From positions 15,409,178-15,473,177 of the forward strand of contig OX393567.1 in NCBI GenBank assembly GCA_947652115.1: DNA of 64,000 nt, in the 5' to 3' direction. Positions 11,301 to 21,183 of the stretch are shown here, one piece after another. The position numbers and the translations under genes are program-made. Position 1 is the stretch's first letter, and each line of letters begins with the position of its first letter. Source of the DNA: Blastomussa wellsi. Lineage: Eukaryota; Cnidaria; Anthozoa; Scleractinia; Plerogyridae. Below the pieces are notes generated by a model. It was not told where the DNA came from and made no database searches. It saw nothing but the letters and a program-made list of their open reading frames with translations.

Positions 11301-13919
11301 ACTTTGTATCATGGCGTGGATTTTAAATTGCTTATGATGCAGAGTTTTCTTGTGTATGTGAAAAAAGGAAAGTGTTTCTGTAGTATAACATGGAGTAGAA
11401 ATAAATTCTTACAGGGAGCCCCCACTCCCATGCAAACGCCACACAGTAAAGGAACCAGAGCGGGAGATGGGGCAAAAATAAAAGCCTCACTGCGGAGAGG
11501 AGGGCGGGGCGACGATAGGTTCCATCTGGCGTCAGTTTTCAAAACGGAAAGAGGAAAAAAAAAGAGGCGTTTGTTCTTAACCACTAGGCCCGTATGCAGA
11601 CCTTTTTTACAATTAATTGAGGGCCATGCACTAGTTATAATCACGGTCTGTTCTTTTCAGTTCCCGTCAAGTGTCACTCTCTTTAAGTGAAACCTTTGCT
11701 TGGCCTTACTTTGCTTTGCTTTGCTTCACTTAATTGTACGTTACAATTCCAGAAGTGGAGTAGAATGTTCATCAAAAGCAGAAAAAGTCACTTTTGGAAG
11801 CCAATACCCTTGCTACTATTAAATTTTCTCAAATGTAAGTTTTATTTGCAGTCTTTTTTTGGGTTAAATAAATTGTTGTTGTTACTCCACATTACTTTAT
11901 TTTGCTTTACTTTACTTCGCTTTACCGTTCGTTACTTCACTTTACTTCACTTTGCTTTACTTAACCTTACCTTACTTTACATTACTTTACATACCCAACT
12001 GTTGTCATAGTAACAGCAGCCCACCAAACAGCTTCAAAGACTCCACTGGGAAAGAATTCTGGGAATTCTTCAGTGTTTGAACGATAGTCCTACGAGGAAA
12101 ACCATCTTTAAATCGACTTTGCTTTTAGCAGCTGGATTGTGAATGGTATCAAAAGAAAACATTTTATGCCTTTTTCTACCGTTAGTTTTTATTTAGGCTG
12201 TTCGATTTTTAAACGCTTTTTATCAGCGTCGGAATAACAAAAAATAAACGCGCGTGGTGCATCCTGGTAGACAGATCTCTCGACAGCCGAACTGCACAAC
12301 ACGCTTTCCTGTTATTGTCTCTTTAGAGTCCCACGTACGCCGACGGCAGAATGTTTCAATGTTCCAAAATTTGCCTTCCACGTTTATGGCAGTAAGGTTG
12401 TCCACATTATGCTCACAATTTTCACTATTATGCTAATTATTTATGCTCAAAAAATCTTACTATTATGCTCAAAAAGTTCCACTATTATGCTCAGAATTTT
12501 TTCCCCGGATCACTCATTTTTTTACCTAAAGTAAAATACGATCGCTTGATATGCTTATATGGAGTAGCGTTGGCAGCGTTGCCGTCTTCCGCCATTTTTG
12601 AACTTGGAATATAAATAAGTCCCAGACTCCCAGTCGCCCCACGTCGCCACGTCCGTTTCCTGTGGTGATTGGTGAAGGGCGGTCTAGGCCCTAGTCTATT
12701 GTCACGTATATTTCTCCACAGGAAATCAGGAATCCCAATTTCGAGATTGTACCTAACTCCGATGTATTTATTTGTTTTCGATATTTTGACATATTTCCGG
12801 GAATTTTTCTTACTATTATGCTGGCATAATGCTCGATGCTGATTCCTCACTATTATGCTCAAAATTATGCCGGCATAATGTGGACAACCCTATATGGCAG
12901 ACCATCGCACTGCACATATTCCAAACTCTCCTCTCTTTTGGATGCAATATGGCTTGTAGACAACGCGCGAACGGAGATCGAGAGGAACAGGATCCTTAAC
13001 ACTAAAAATACTACCAACTTTAAAAGAGGAAAAAGTACAATGGCGCTGAACGAGTTTGCGTAGCCCGTGTTTCTCTAGTGAAGGAGCCTACATAGGGTAA
13101 CTTAAAATAATAAGTTGAAACGGCTTGCTGAACCTGAGAGCTAGCTAACGGGCGGTTTGTAGCTCTACTGACGTATCTATTGATGACCTTTTCTACAATG
13201 TTAACAGGGAAAAGGTTCTTCCGTAGAATAAGGGTAAGATCTTTTATATCCTTATGAAAGCCTAGCCAAGAATTGCTGTTAAAAGAAAACGTTACTGAGC
13301 TACGCGAAAAGTGCAACTGATATGTGAGACTCCCCGCCCCCCTGTAGCGCTGCATCATGAATTCGCTACACTCAGCCAAGCTAAAGGTTCTCTTGCTAAA
13401 ACGAATAAAACCTCTTACCAGAGCCCACATAACAATTCCGCTGAGCGATAATGACATCCCAATGAAGATTAAAATGGGCCAAGAATCCAAAATCGCAGCC
13501 ATCAGTTCTTCCCCCGGGATACTCTTTAGTGCAATGACAGCAATTCCTGGCGAATCAATTAAACCAAGGAAAGGACGAAGAAATATCGATTCTTCATGGC
13601 CAACTCTCCTTCCCACTGGAATTATGACCTCCGCTGAGTGATCGTTAATCGTTTTTCTCAGCGATTTTGGATAATCGATGAGTTTTGCCGAGATCTTAGC
13701 TGTTCTGTTACAGCACACTTTAAACACGATTCGAAGAATTTCGGGTAAAGCGCCATTAATCTCGCTGTCTTCTGTGCCCTTGAAAATGTACGGCTTCTTT
13801 TCCCAGTAAACCAGAGAAAATTCAGTCCAATTATTACATGCATGTTCGATGCTAGATGGCAGACCTTTTGTCGGGAAGCCGACAAAAACTGCGAGAGCCA
13901 TAAAAGTGGAGAAAATCAT
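8354..13919 (-). CDS. iGluR-like receptor with K+-channel pore (GluR0/AvGluR1-type), 7 exons, 505 aa
   Basis: Exons on the minus strand: 13419-13919, 11995-12089, 11115-11271, 10715-10778, 9952-10217, 9231-9396 and 8354-8622. All junctions are GT/AG, phases are consistent, and the sum is 1518 nt including the stop. Order: signal peptide (1-19), S1 ligand-domain half (about 32-140, with two cysteines at 69-70 and NxT sites at 30 and 71), M1 (about 147-167), pore helix and filter TMTTVGYGD (194-202), M2 (about 210-235), S2 half (about 245-361, with YGMPVAVMNGS and ALVDIF), M3 (about 373-403), then a charged tail with a likely helical or coiled segment (about 450-505). There is no amino-terminal domain, as in bacterial GluR0. 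The predicted role is a ligand-gated potassium-selective plasma-membrane channel. The position of the canonical S1 glutamate-binding arginine appears to be histidine (H108), so the ligand is uncertain. The exon model is inferred from sequence only. Confidence 0.85.
11690..11994. repeat. degenerate TTTAC/CTTTA pentanucleotide repeat at the pore-exon splice donor
   Basis: A CTTTA/CTTTG-like microsatellite runs from about 11690 to 11994, interrupted at about 11750-11880. On the coding (minus) strand it reads as repeated GTAAA/GTAAG words that begin exactly at the 5' splice site of the pore exon (donor at 11993-11994). Confidence 0.7.
12396..12889. mobile_element. 494-bp TIR element with repeated ACTATTATGCTC motifs
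   Basis: It is bounded by inverted repeats GGTTGTCCACATTATGC (left 12396-12412; reverse complement ending at 12889). Both ends carry clustered copies of ACTATTATGCTC or close variants: four or more on the left up to about 12495 and two or three on the right from about 12810. No transposase is present, so it is non-autonomous. A TATGGCAG word occurs near both outer flanks but not flush with the ends, so the target duplication is unresolved. It lies in intron 1 of receptor-channel gene 1. Confidence 0.75.
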
Positions 13920-15189
13920 TACAGCGCACGAAAAACACTTTTTTGCATTCTTTTAAGCTCATATCAGACTTCGAAAACGAGTGCTGGGGGTTTATAAAAT
14001 TTTAATGACAGTATTTATTAAAAGCACCCCAGTTCACCATTGTGGTCACCAATGAATTGTCTTCTTTTCTGTTAAACTAGGTAAACATTTGTTGTGAAAA
14101 GTTCACACAAACATTCTAAGCCAATTATGCAAGCTATAGAAGATTACTGAACCATACTTTTTTGAGAGCAGGACAACTATTAATCGCGCCAAGTTATTTG
14201 TTCAGAGATTTTTCTCAATGATTACGAGTAAGCAATTTTATTTAGTATTTAAAATGATATTTTGCTGATTTAAACGGATAAGCAATTTACAAAACCAAAC
14301 GAAACAAAAGATAAAAAAATATAAAACGATTAATGGGATATTCATTTCCGGGATGGTTGTTGGGAAAATATTTGCCTTTGTTTCAGTTTTGTTTAATTGT
14401 TGTAATATGATTTAAATAGAGCAAATTGTTTCGTTAAATCAACCACGGAGTGGCTGTACATTGTCGAGTTGCATTGAAACAAAAGAATATGGTGAAATAA
14501 TAACACAAACCACAGTTTGTTGTATATCTTTCTAGCACCCACTAAAGTGGTTACCTATAATTTTCCATTTTAATTTTATCGATCGTATTTTCCCCATAAA
14601 ACAGTTACCGTCTAAAATCAACATTAAATGATAAACAACTCGTTGAAAATAAATATTTTAAAAAGCCTTAGTGACACCATTGTCATTTTACGACCCGAGC
14701 TCAAACAGAAAGAACTAAATATTACTTTCGTTTCCTTTCTAGAATCTGAAAACAATTCATTAAATTTTAATGCTTCAGATTCTCAGCCAATTAGCAATAA
14801 GTTTAACTGACCATAATTTCATTCTTGTTGCATTGGAGCAGTTGTGACCATAAATCACATCCAACAGGCATCAAGAACTCTTGGAATCTGCCTAACAGTG
14901 GGTAAGCCGACAAGATATCTTCGTTTCTAAATTCGAAGCTGTGACAGAAACAAAAGATATTTTAGTGACACTGCCTTCCTTTACATGAGCCAGGGCAGAA
15001 ACTTCGCCACAGTAATTGGTCGAGACGTTTTCAATGTAGATGCAACAACTAACAACTCAAATTCAACTTAGTGAGGAATTGCAAAAGTACTTTTCTCTTG
15101 TTTCTTATGAACGTATATGATCTCGTACTTCACGTTTATTATCAAGTAATTGTCTAACACTGTGTTACTCAACCGGTAAAACATTGATT
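13920..15189. promoter_or_regulatory. shared upstream region of two divergent receptor-channel genes
   Basis: About 1.27 kb separates the start codons of the minus-strand and plus-strand paralogs. It must hold both 5' flanks unless there are distant non-coding exons. No TATA box or other element could be assigned with confidence. A 60-codon frame at 14628-14810 has no recognisable features. Confidence 0.4.
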
Positions 15190-17773
15190 ATGAAACTCTT
15201 TACCATCGTGATAGTTTTGTTTATAAACAATGTTCGCGTGGAGAGCTCGGTTAGTGTCGACCACAAGTGCAACAAGGGAGGGCAGATGGCTGTGTTATGG
15301 TGGAACCAGGAACCTTACATCTTCACTCCAGAAGGCCATGAACACGAAGACGAACATAATAAAGAAAAATCTGATGGTGACCTGACATCTTTGGAAGGAA
15401 TGTTTCCAGTTATCTTAAGCCAAGTGATTAGGAACTGTTGTCGTAGCAACACCACTGTTAACTATACAGAGATCCCTGAGGGTCCCGCTAGCCTGGATAA
15501 ACTTTTGGCCGAAAATAGCTTTGATATAATCATGCCCGTAGGAGCCAAGGTGGGAGCTGAGACCGTTCGTCGATTCCCCTTCGTGGGAGTGCTTGAATCC
15601 CCCGGAGTAGCAGTGCTTATCAAAGGGAATGTATCAGGAGCTCAGCTACTGCTGTCTGTTCTTCAAGGCTGGCCTATACTCGTGTTTATTCTCATCTCAG
15701 CAACGTTAGCCGGGGTTATTATCTGGTTAGTGGTAAGTAGAGATATTATTAATTCTGAGGCTTTTTGTACGGTATATGGTGAATTATTTTGAAAAACGTG
15801 GTAAGTATTCCCTGAGTTTTGGAGTCGAATATAACAAGGGATTGTGTGTTCTGCTCTTGGGGAAGATTTGAGAAGATATTTTCATCCACATGGTTGCGCA
15901 ACCTGAAAAATGTTTGACGATCCGGCGATGGCATAACATTTTCAAATATTGCTAAACCAACAGAGCTTCTCCAAACAGAATGTAGCGGCTTAGGCTAAAA
16001 ACGTTTCTTAGATTTTGTGACCGCCATCCAACTGCGTATTTTTAAAACCCTTATTATCCAGTGGCTTTTCAATCGAGGAAAAAATTTTAGTGCTTGCTAA
16101 TTTTGATTTTGATACTTGACTTGGGACACATTTTGTTTTGGCATGTACTAAAACAAGGAACACCGGAATTTTATTCTTTGTATATATATATATTTTTTAG
16201 AAATTTATTAGTATTTGACGGAGACACCGAGAAACTGAGATGAAAGCACGAGGCCGAAGGCCGAGTTCTTTTATTGTTTCGAGACGTTTGAAACCTGTAA
16301 TGAAGCACGAAGCCCAAGTTTTTGACACATCTTATAAATGAACAATAAGAAATTCTACAGTGTGAAATTTTTGCCCTTTACCACAAGAACGTGTTTGCAT
16401 TTATGACTCATTAGCGTCCAACCACGAAGGTAGAAGAAGAGGAAAATTTTGGCAACTCGAATACGGTAAACGAAGACGAAAATTTGATCGAGAAAGCTAT
16501 CAGCGAAGCATAAGAGCAAGTAGGCTTTAACTATTTTTAACGAATGGCGAATTGCTTGGGCGGTTAAAAGTTTCCATTTTAGAGCCAGGAGGCCTGTTAA
16601 CGATTATGGTTTACACAAGGTTGCGACTCAGGTATTGAAAAATAGTTGTGTGGAGTTTGAACTGTTGTGTTGTCGGCAAAACCCCTTGGTATTGCACTCA
16701 CGTAGCAAGCGGCCATATTGGATTGCTGAAACAAAAGATTATATTTGTGTAACAATAGAGTTCAATTCCCAGAGGATTGTTTTGGGACACCAATATGGCC
16801 GCCGTTAATTTCTTTGTTTTGGGACACCAGAATGGCCGCCGTGACGTCATGTGAAAACACTCTATAGGCCCCTTGCGGAATGCAAATTGCGCGGTGAGAA
16901 ATCCAGAACAAAGCGACTTTGTCCAGTCGACAAGCTTGACTTTTCTTTGTTTTGGATGTCCCAGTGCAGGAATAATAATGATAAGCTTGCCGTCCAGCAT
17001 GGCGGATTTAATGTGACCGGATCCTGCAAAGGGCCGATTGGCTGTTGAGTTTATAAATAACTATGATTAACTGAATCAGGAAACTGATTCAAGACTTTAC
17101 CTTATTATGAGATTGATGGAACAAATAATATAAACAAAGCTGTGTTTGTGTAAAACCTGTTACAAACAAGCAATGCGAGAAAAATTTCTGACTTGGATCT
17201 AAATAAAAATTAGAATTCTTAGAACAACATCTCCTGTTTACACATAAGGCCCAAGCGTGATTACCACGCAGCATTGGATTAGTGGAGCTGTTATCTGAGG
17301 GGGGGGGGGGGGAGGGGGAGGGCGGGCGAGTTCGGCGGCATGCTCCCACGGAACATTTAGAGCTTCTTGAATCACCGGAAACGAGTTTTTCTATTTATCC
17401 GAAGAAAATTTTATAAAATTTTTATCACCTTTCTATTAGTTTTCTGTACAAAAATATGATATAAAGTTCATTTAAAGTAACAAAAGCTTAATATTAAGGC
17501 CAGTACTTCACACAAATGTTACTTTTTTAAATAACCCCATTATTATTTCGTGAAAACCCAGCCGCTTGCGACTGCATGTTGTTTCTCACAGCCAGAATAT
17601 ATCTGTAATCATGGCATGGCCAGGCCTTTTGGAAAGCCTGAACAGCACTGTAAGTCAGTGATAATTTTCAACCCACAGGAGTACAAGGACAACACTGAGC
17701 AGTTTCCCGCGTCTTTTTTCCATGGTGTGTTCGAGGGATTCTGGTGGGCTTTTATCACCATGACAACCGTTGG
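15190..17773 (+). CDS. iGluR-like K+ receptor-channel 2, exons 1-2 (signal peptide, S1, M1, pore)
   Basis: Exon 1 is 15190-15732 (181 codons, donor GTAAGT) and exon 2 is 17679-17773 (95 nt, acceptor CCCACAG, donor GTAAGT). The ATG at 15190 is chosen because it opens a clear signal peptide (MKLFTIVIVLFINN). S1 begins near AVLWWNQEPYIF, aligned with LVYWEKKPYIF of the minus paralog; both also share a CC pair, IIMPVG/IIPVG, ESPGVAV/DSPGIAV and the M1 start GWPILVF/SWPILIF. Exon 2 gives FWWAFITMTTVG, ending at the same codon phase as the paralog just before YGD. A His/Asp/Glu-rich insertion (about residues 50-60) is unique to this copy. Exon 3 is not found nearby; the matching exon is at 61241. 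Read alone this would be a 5' fragment; the joined model is preferred. Confidence 0.82.
16777..16842. repeat. short tandem duplication inside a dispersed repeat
   Basis: The phrase TTGTTTTGGGACACCA, two or three bases, then ATGGCCGCCGT occurs twice in succession (about 16777-16806 and 16812-16842). The downstream GTGACGTCATGTGAAAACAC wording recurs in degenerate form near 18380, suggesting a dispersed element in this intron. Confidence 0.55.
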
Positions 17774-20250
17774 GTAAGTGTGACATTGCAAATTCAACAG
17801 TTATATTAGCTGGCTTTCACTATCACGCCATCAAAAAATAAACTCGAAACCAAGCAATTAAAAAACCTAATAAATTCAAATGTTATAAAATATTAATAGA
17901 TAAACAACATCTCCAAGTCTCAGGTCTGTGCGGTACACCATTCTTGAGTTATTTGCCGAAGCATTTCTCGCAAATTTATGGAGCTCAGTATGGAAACGCC
18001 ATGTTGGTGCCCAGCTTAGTGCGCACCAATATGGCGGCCGAAATAAAAGAAAACAGCTGGCACTCACTTTTGCTATGGAAGCGATTGCTTTTTCCTCACG
18101 ATTTAGTGTATATACACATACACATTCTTCCTATTACTTGAACTGTTTAAACTGCAAAACATTTTACGAAAAGACCTTTAATTAGAGCACGAGAGCTTTG
18201 TCATGGCGCCATCGCGAAGTCACGTACGGCGGAAATCTCGAAAATTCAACATGCTGTATCTCAAACACAAAGAATACTATCTAGCTGGAAACGTCTGAAT
18301 AGATATATTTTTAGGATTTCTTTCACGTGGTGACAATAAAAAATAAGCAGGCCCAGCAAAAATTTTGTTTTTAAAATTTTATGACGTCACGTGAAAACCA
18401 AGAAAACTATATATCACAAAAACATTACGAGAAAAATCGCGGTGTCCGAGGAACAGCTGATTGAAGGCATGTGTCAGTGTTGAAAATTCGTGTAAACGTG
18501 CTATAATATTACATGCTGCGTTCACACGTGAATTAAGTTTCGTACCGGACCGAGGCTTTCAGACATTGATCTTGCAAAAGTTCAGCAACAGCGTAAGGTT
18601 TTTACTGCTAGTTGATATTGTCCGAAGTTCAACATATTTGCCAACTGAATAAGGAGATTAATTGGTTCTAATCCTGGTTTGAACAAAAGTTCCTAGGAAC
18701 TAACTAGCATGCTAGCATATGTTATAAGTACGAAGTAAGCGATAATTGCAGTGAATTTGAGTTCTCAGTTGGTAGAGTATCTTGCTACAGGTCCGAATCC
18801 CGTCGATTATCATTTCTTACTGTTACACTGCATACCTTTTGCTTTCGAAATTTGAAGTTCGATTTGTTCGACTAGAAAATTACTCTTACATCACTCGTGC
18901 GTCAGTGTCAATAAAGTACACTTAACAAAATAAATTGGTTCTTTCTTCCAGTGTTTCTTCTATTTGCAAAACTAATGAAAGATATTACTTGCTTTTTAAA
19001 ATTAAAGAGATTCTGTTACAAATGTGTAACTTAAATTGGACCTCGTGTCATGCAGTTCACTCTTTCACTTACTCGCTCACTCTTTTTGACATTCGCCACG
19101 CAACAAACACCCTGTTCTAGCAGTAGGTTACTAGGGTTTTGTTACTGCTGTAGATTTCACTTTAACTCTAATTTTGATCGCTCTCGTAGCCACCGAGCAA
19201 ACGAATCGTTTTCGACGTGCTATTTTTATCCCTCCTTCCCTCCCTCCGCGTTGTTTTCTCCATGAACCCACCCTCCCTGTTTTAAGGATATCACTAGGCA
19301 GGTCTCACAGAGGTTTAGTTTTCTCTGATTATTTCCATTTCTCTTGTGTTCAGTTGTAGAAATAAACGTCCCCCTAGATCTTGATCAAACCGCACAGATT
19401 TTGTTGTTGTGTAGTTGTCGTGGGGCAATTGACATGAAGCTTACTTACATCACGCAGTATCCGCTCGAAACAATTATTTGCTGAGCTGACAGGACTAGGA
19501 AGTTCATGTGCGAAGAACGTGTTTCTCTACGTCCTGCGCGTCACGACGAGGAGAAACACGTTTTTTGGCGCATGCCACGGAAGACATGAACTTCCAAGCA
19601 GTTTGTTGGTGTACCGTAGATTAACATACTAATTACCCTTTTGCTTGGTTTTCTGTTTTCTTTTGCCAATATTATATTTTTCAGTTTCCGATGCGTTTCT
19701 TAACTTACTTTTTCTAAAAACAATCTTTTCACATTAGTCATATTCACGGTTTGGGGCCTCACTATCATGAAGCATTCCTTTTCTTTCACCACGTCTAAAA
19801 TATCCGAATTCAATTTTTCAGATTTACACGGCTGAACAGATGGCTTTGTTTTAATAAACCTCAGTCGCATTTACGCCAGTAGCAATGACGTCTTGGCTCT
19901 TTTGATTGATCCTAATAATTATTAAAAAGTTTAGTACCCACGTAAAAGTTAGCACTGTCATCTTATATTGACAGCAGTAAACACCATGTTTAATCCCAAA
20001 CATTCGAAGTATATTTTACATAAACTAAACTCCCATAACATCTAGATCTGAACAAGGGAGTTCTGAAATATTTCAGTTTACGTCCTTTGTTTGCCGATGT
20101 GCGTCAATTTAGCGAGCAACTGGAGTTGTTATAGCTGAAGTGATACAGCTTGCTTGTGGTAACAAGAAAGAAAACTATCGCAGCCTCGTATAACACCTCA
20201 TATAAAACAAACGCTGGTCACCGTTAACGCTGTGTGTTTGAATTAATATC
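17774..20250. other. start of the giant intron; no exon seen
   Basis: I looked for a YGDK-type third exon in the region directly downstream of 17773 and found none. The segment holds AT-rich sequence, fragments of dispersed repeats (about 18180-18450) and a foldback at 19499-19595. A tRNA-like pair of box motifs at about 18755-18805 is too incomplete to call. Confidence 0.5.
19499..19595. repeat. foldback hairpin, about 97 bp
   Basis: GGAAGTTCATGT at 19499 pairs with ACATGAACTTCC ending at 19595. Inside it, AACGTGTTTCTC pairs with GAGAAACACGTT. Two paired arm segments with small asymmetric bulges form one stem around a GC-rich loop. Confidence 0.7.
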
Positions 20251-21183
20251 ATGAAGGAAGCATCTTGTGAAGCAGTGCCACACTACTTCCCTGCTACCTC
20301 CGAAGTTGAAGATCTCTATTCGACTTACATCATTAACTGTGCCTTGAACAATTTTCTTTCCTACACTGCCATTATGTTAAACATTGTAACAGTTCATGTG
20401 ATAAGAAAAACTCCATCGTTGCCACATACTTTGAAAACATTACTCCTAAGTCTTTCTGTTTCTGATTTTGGTGTTGGGTTATTGTCCCAACCGTTGTATA
20501 TCTCACTTCTCGTCAAGTGGTTACAGAAAACCAATCCCAGCTGTAGCAACTACAAGGTTTTCCTCGTCATTATGCTTTTGTTTTCGTTAGCTTCCTTATT
20601 CGGTGTCGTAGCTGTAAGCGTAGACAGGTTCTTAGCCATTCATCTTCATCTAAGATACCGGGAACTTGTGACTCACAAGCATGTTGTTGCTGTGGTTATT
20701 TCAATATGGGTGCTTAGTGCATTTTTTTCTTTGACAACGTTGTGGGTTGCTCCGGGTATTCGTTCCGTATTTCTTTCTGCTAGTGTTGTTGTTGGTCTCA
20801 TTTTTACAACGTTGGCTTACATCAGAATTTACTTGGCCGTACGGCGCCACAAGAATCAGATTCGGGACGTGCAAGTACAACTAGCCACAGAAACTACAAA
20901 AATGACAAACTTTTCTAGCGTCGTTAAATCTGCAGTCAGTATATTCTACGTATATGTCATGTTTTTTGTTTGTTATTCACCTTTCTTTATCTGTCTGGCA
21001 GCCATAAAACTCAGTGGTCCGAGTATCCCTTTGAAAAGATTTTCTCTTTTCTCGTGGACTCTGGTATTTCTTAATTCTTCCTTGAACCCGATGATTTATT
21101 GCTGGAAAATGAGACATATTCGATTCACTATCATGGACATGCTGCGGAAATTGTCATGGCACAAACATCGCGCATCACAGTGA
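20251..21183 (+). CDS. class A GPCR, divergent member, 310 aa, single exon
   Basis: A complete intronless receptor with seven hydrophobic helices. TM2 carries LSLSVSDFGVGLL, the TM3 end has VSVDRFLAI (DRF for DRY), and TM7 has SSLNPMIYCWK (NPxxY type). The second extracellular loop is short and lacks cysteine, like the other receptors here, but the third intracellular loop has none of the QPNGHEP cassette. It is therefore an older paralog or a separate subfamily. The C-terminal tail is short and basic. The start ATG at 20251 gives an N-terminus of about 25 residues before TM1. It sits inside the putative giant intron of receptor-channel 2, on the same strand. The ligand is unknown. Confidence 0.88.
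   Translation: MKEASCEAVPHYFPATSEVEDLYSTYIINCALNNFLSYTAIMLNIVTVHVIRKTPSLPHTLKTLLLSLSVSDFGVGLLSQPLYISLLVKWLQKTNPSCSNYKVFLVIMLLFSLASLFGVVAVSVDRFLAIHLHLRYRELVTHKHVVAVVISIWVLSAFFSLTTLWVAPGIRSVFLSASVVVGLIFTTLAYIRIYLAVRRHKNQIRDVQVQLATETTKMTNFSSVVKSAVSIFYVYVMFFVCYSPFFICLAAIKLSGPSIPLKRFSLFSWTLVFLNSSLNPMIYCWKMRHIRFTIMDMLRKLSWHKHRASQ

Noticed and set aside
18750..18810. tRNA gene
   Set aside because: Only loose A-box and B-box words; no cloverleaf could be folded and the length is too short.
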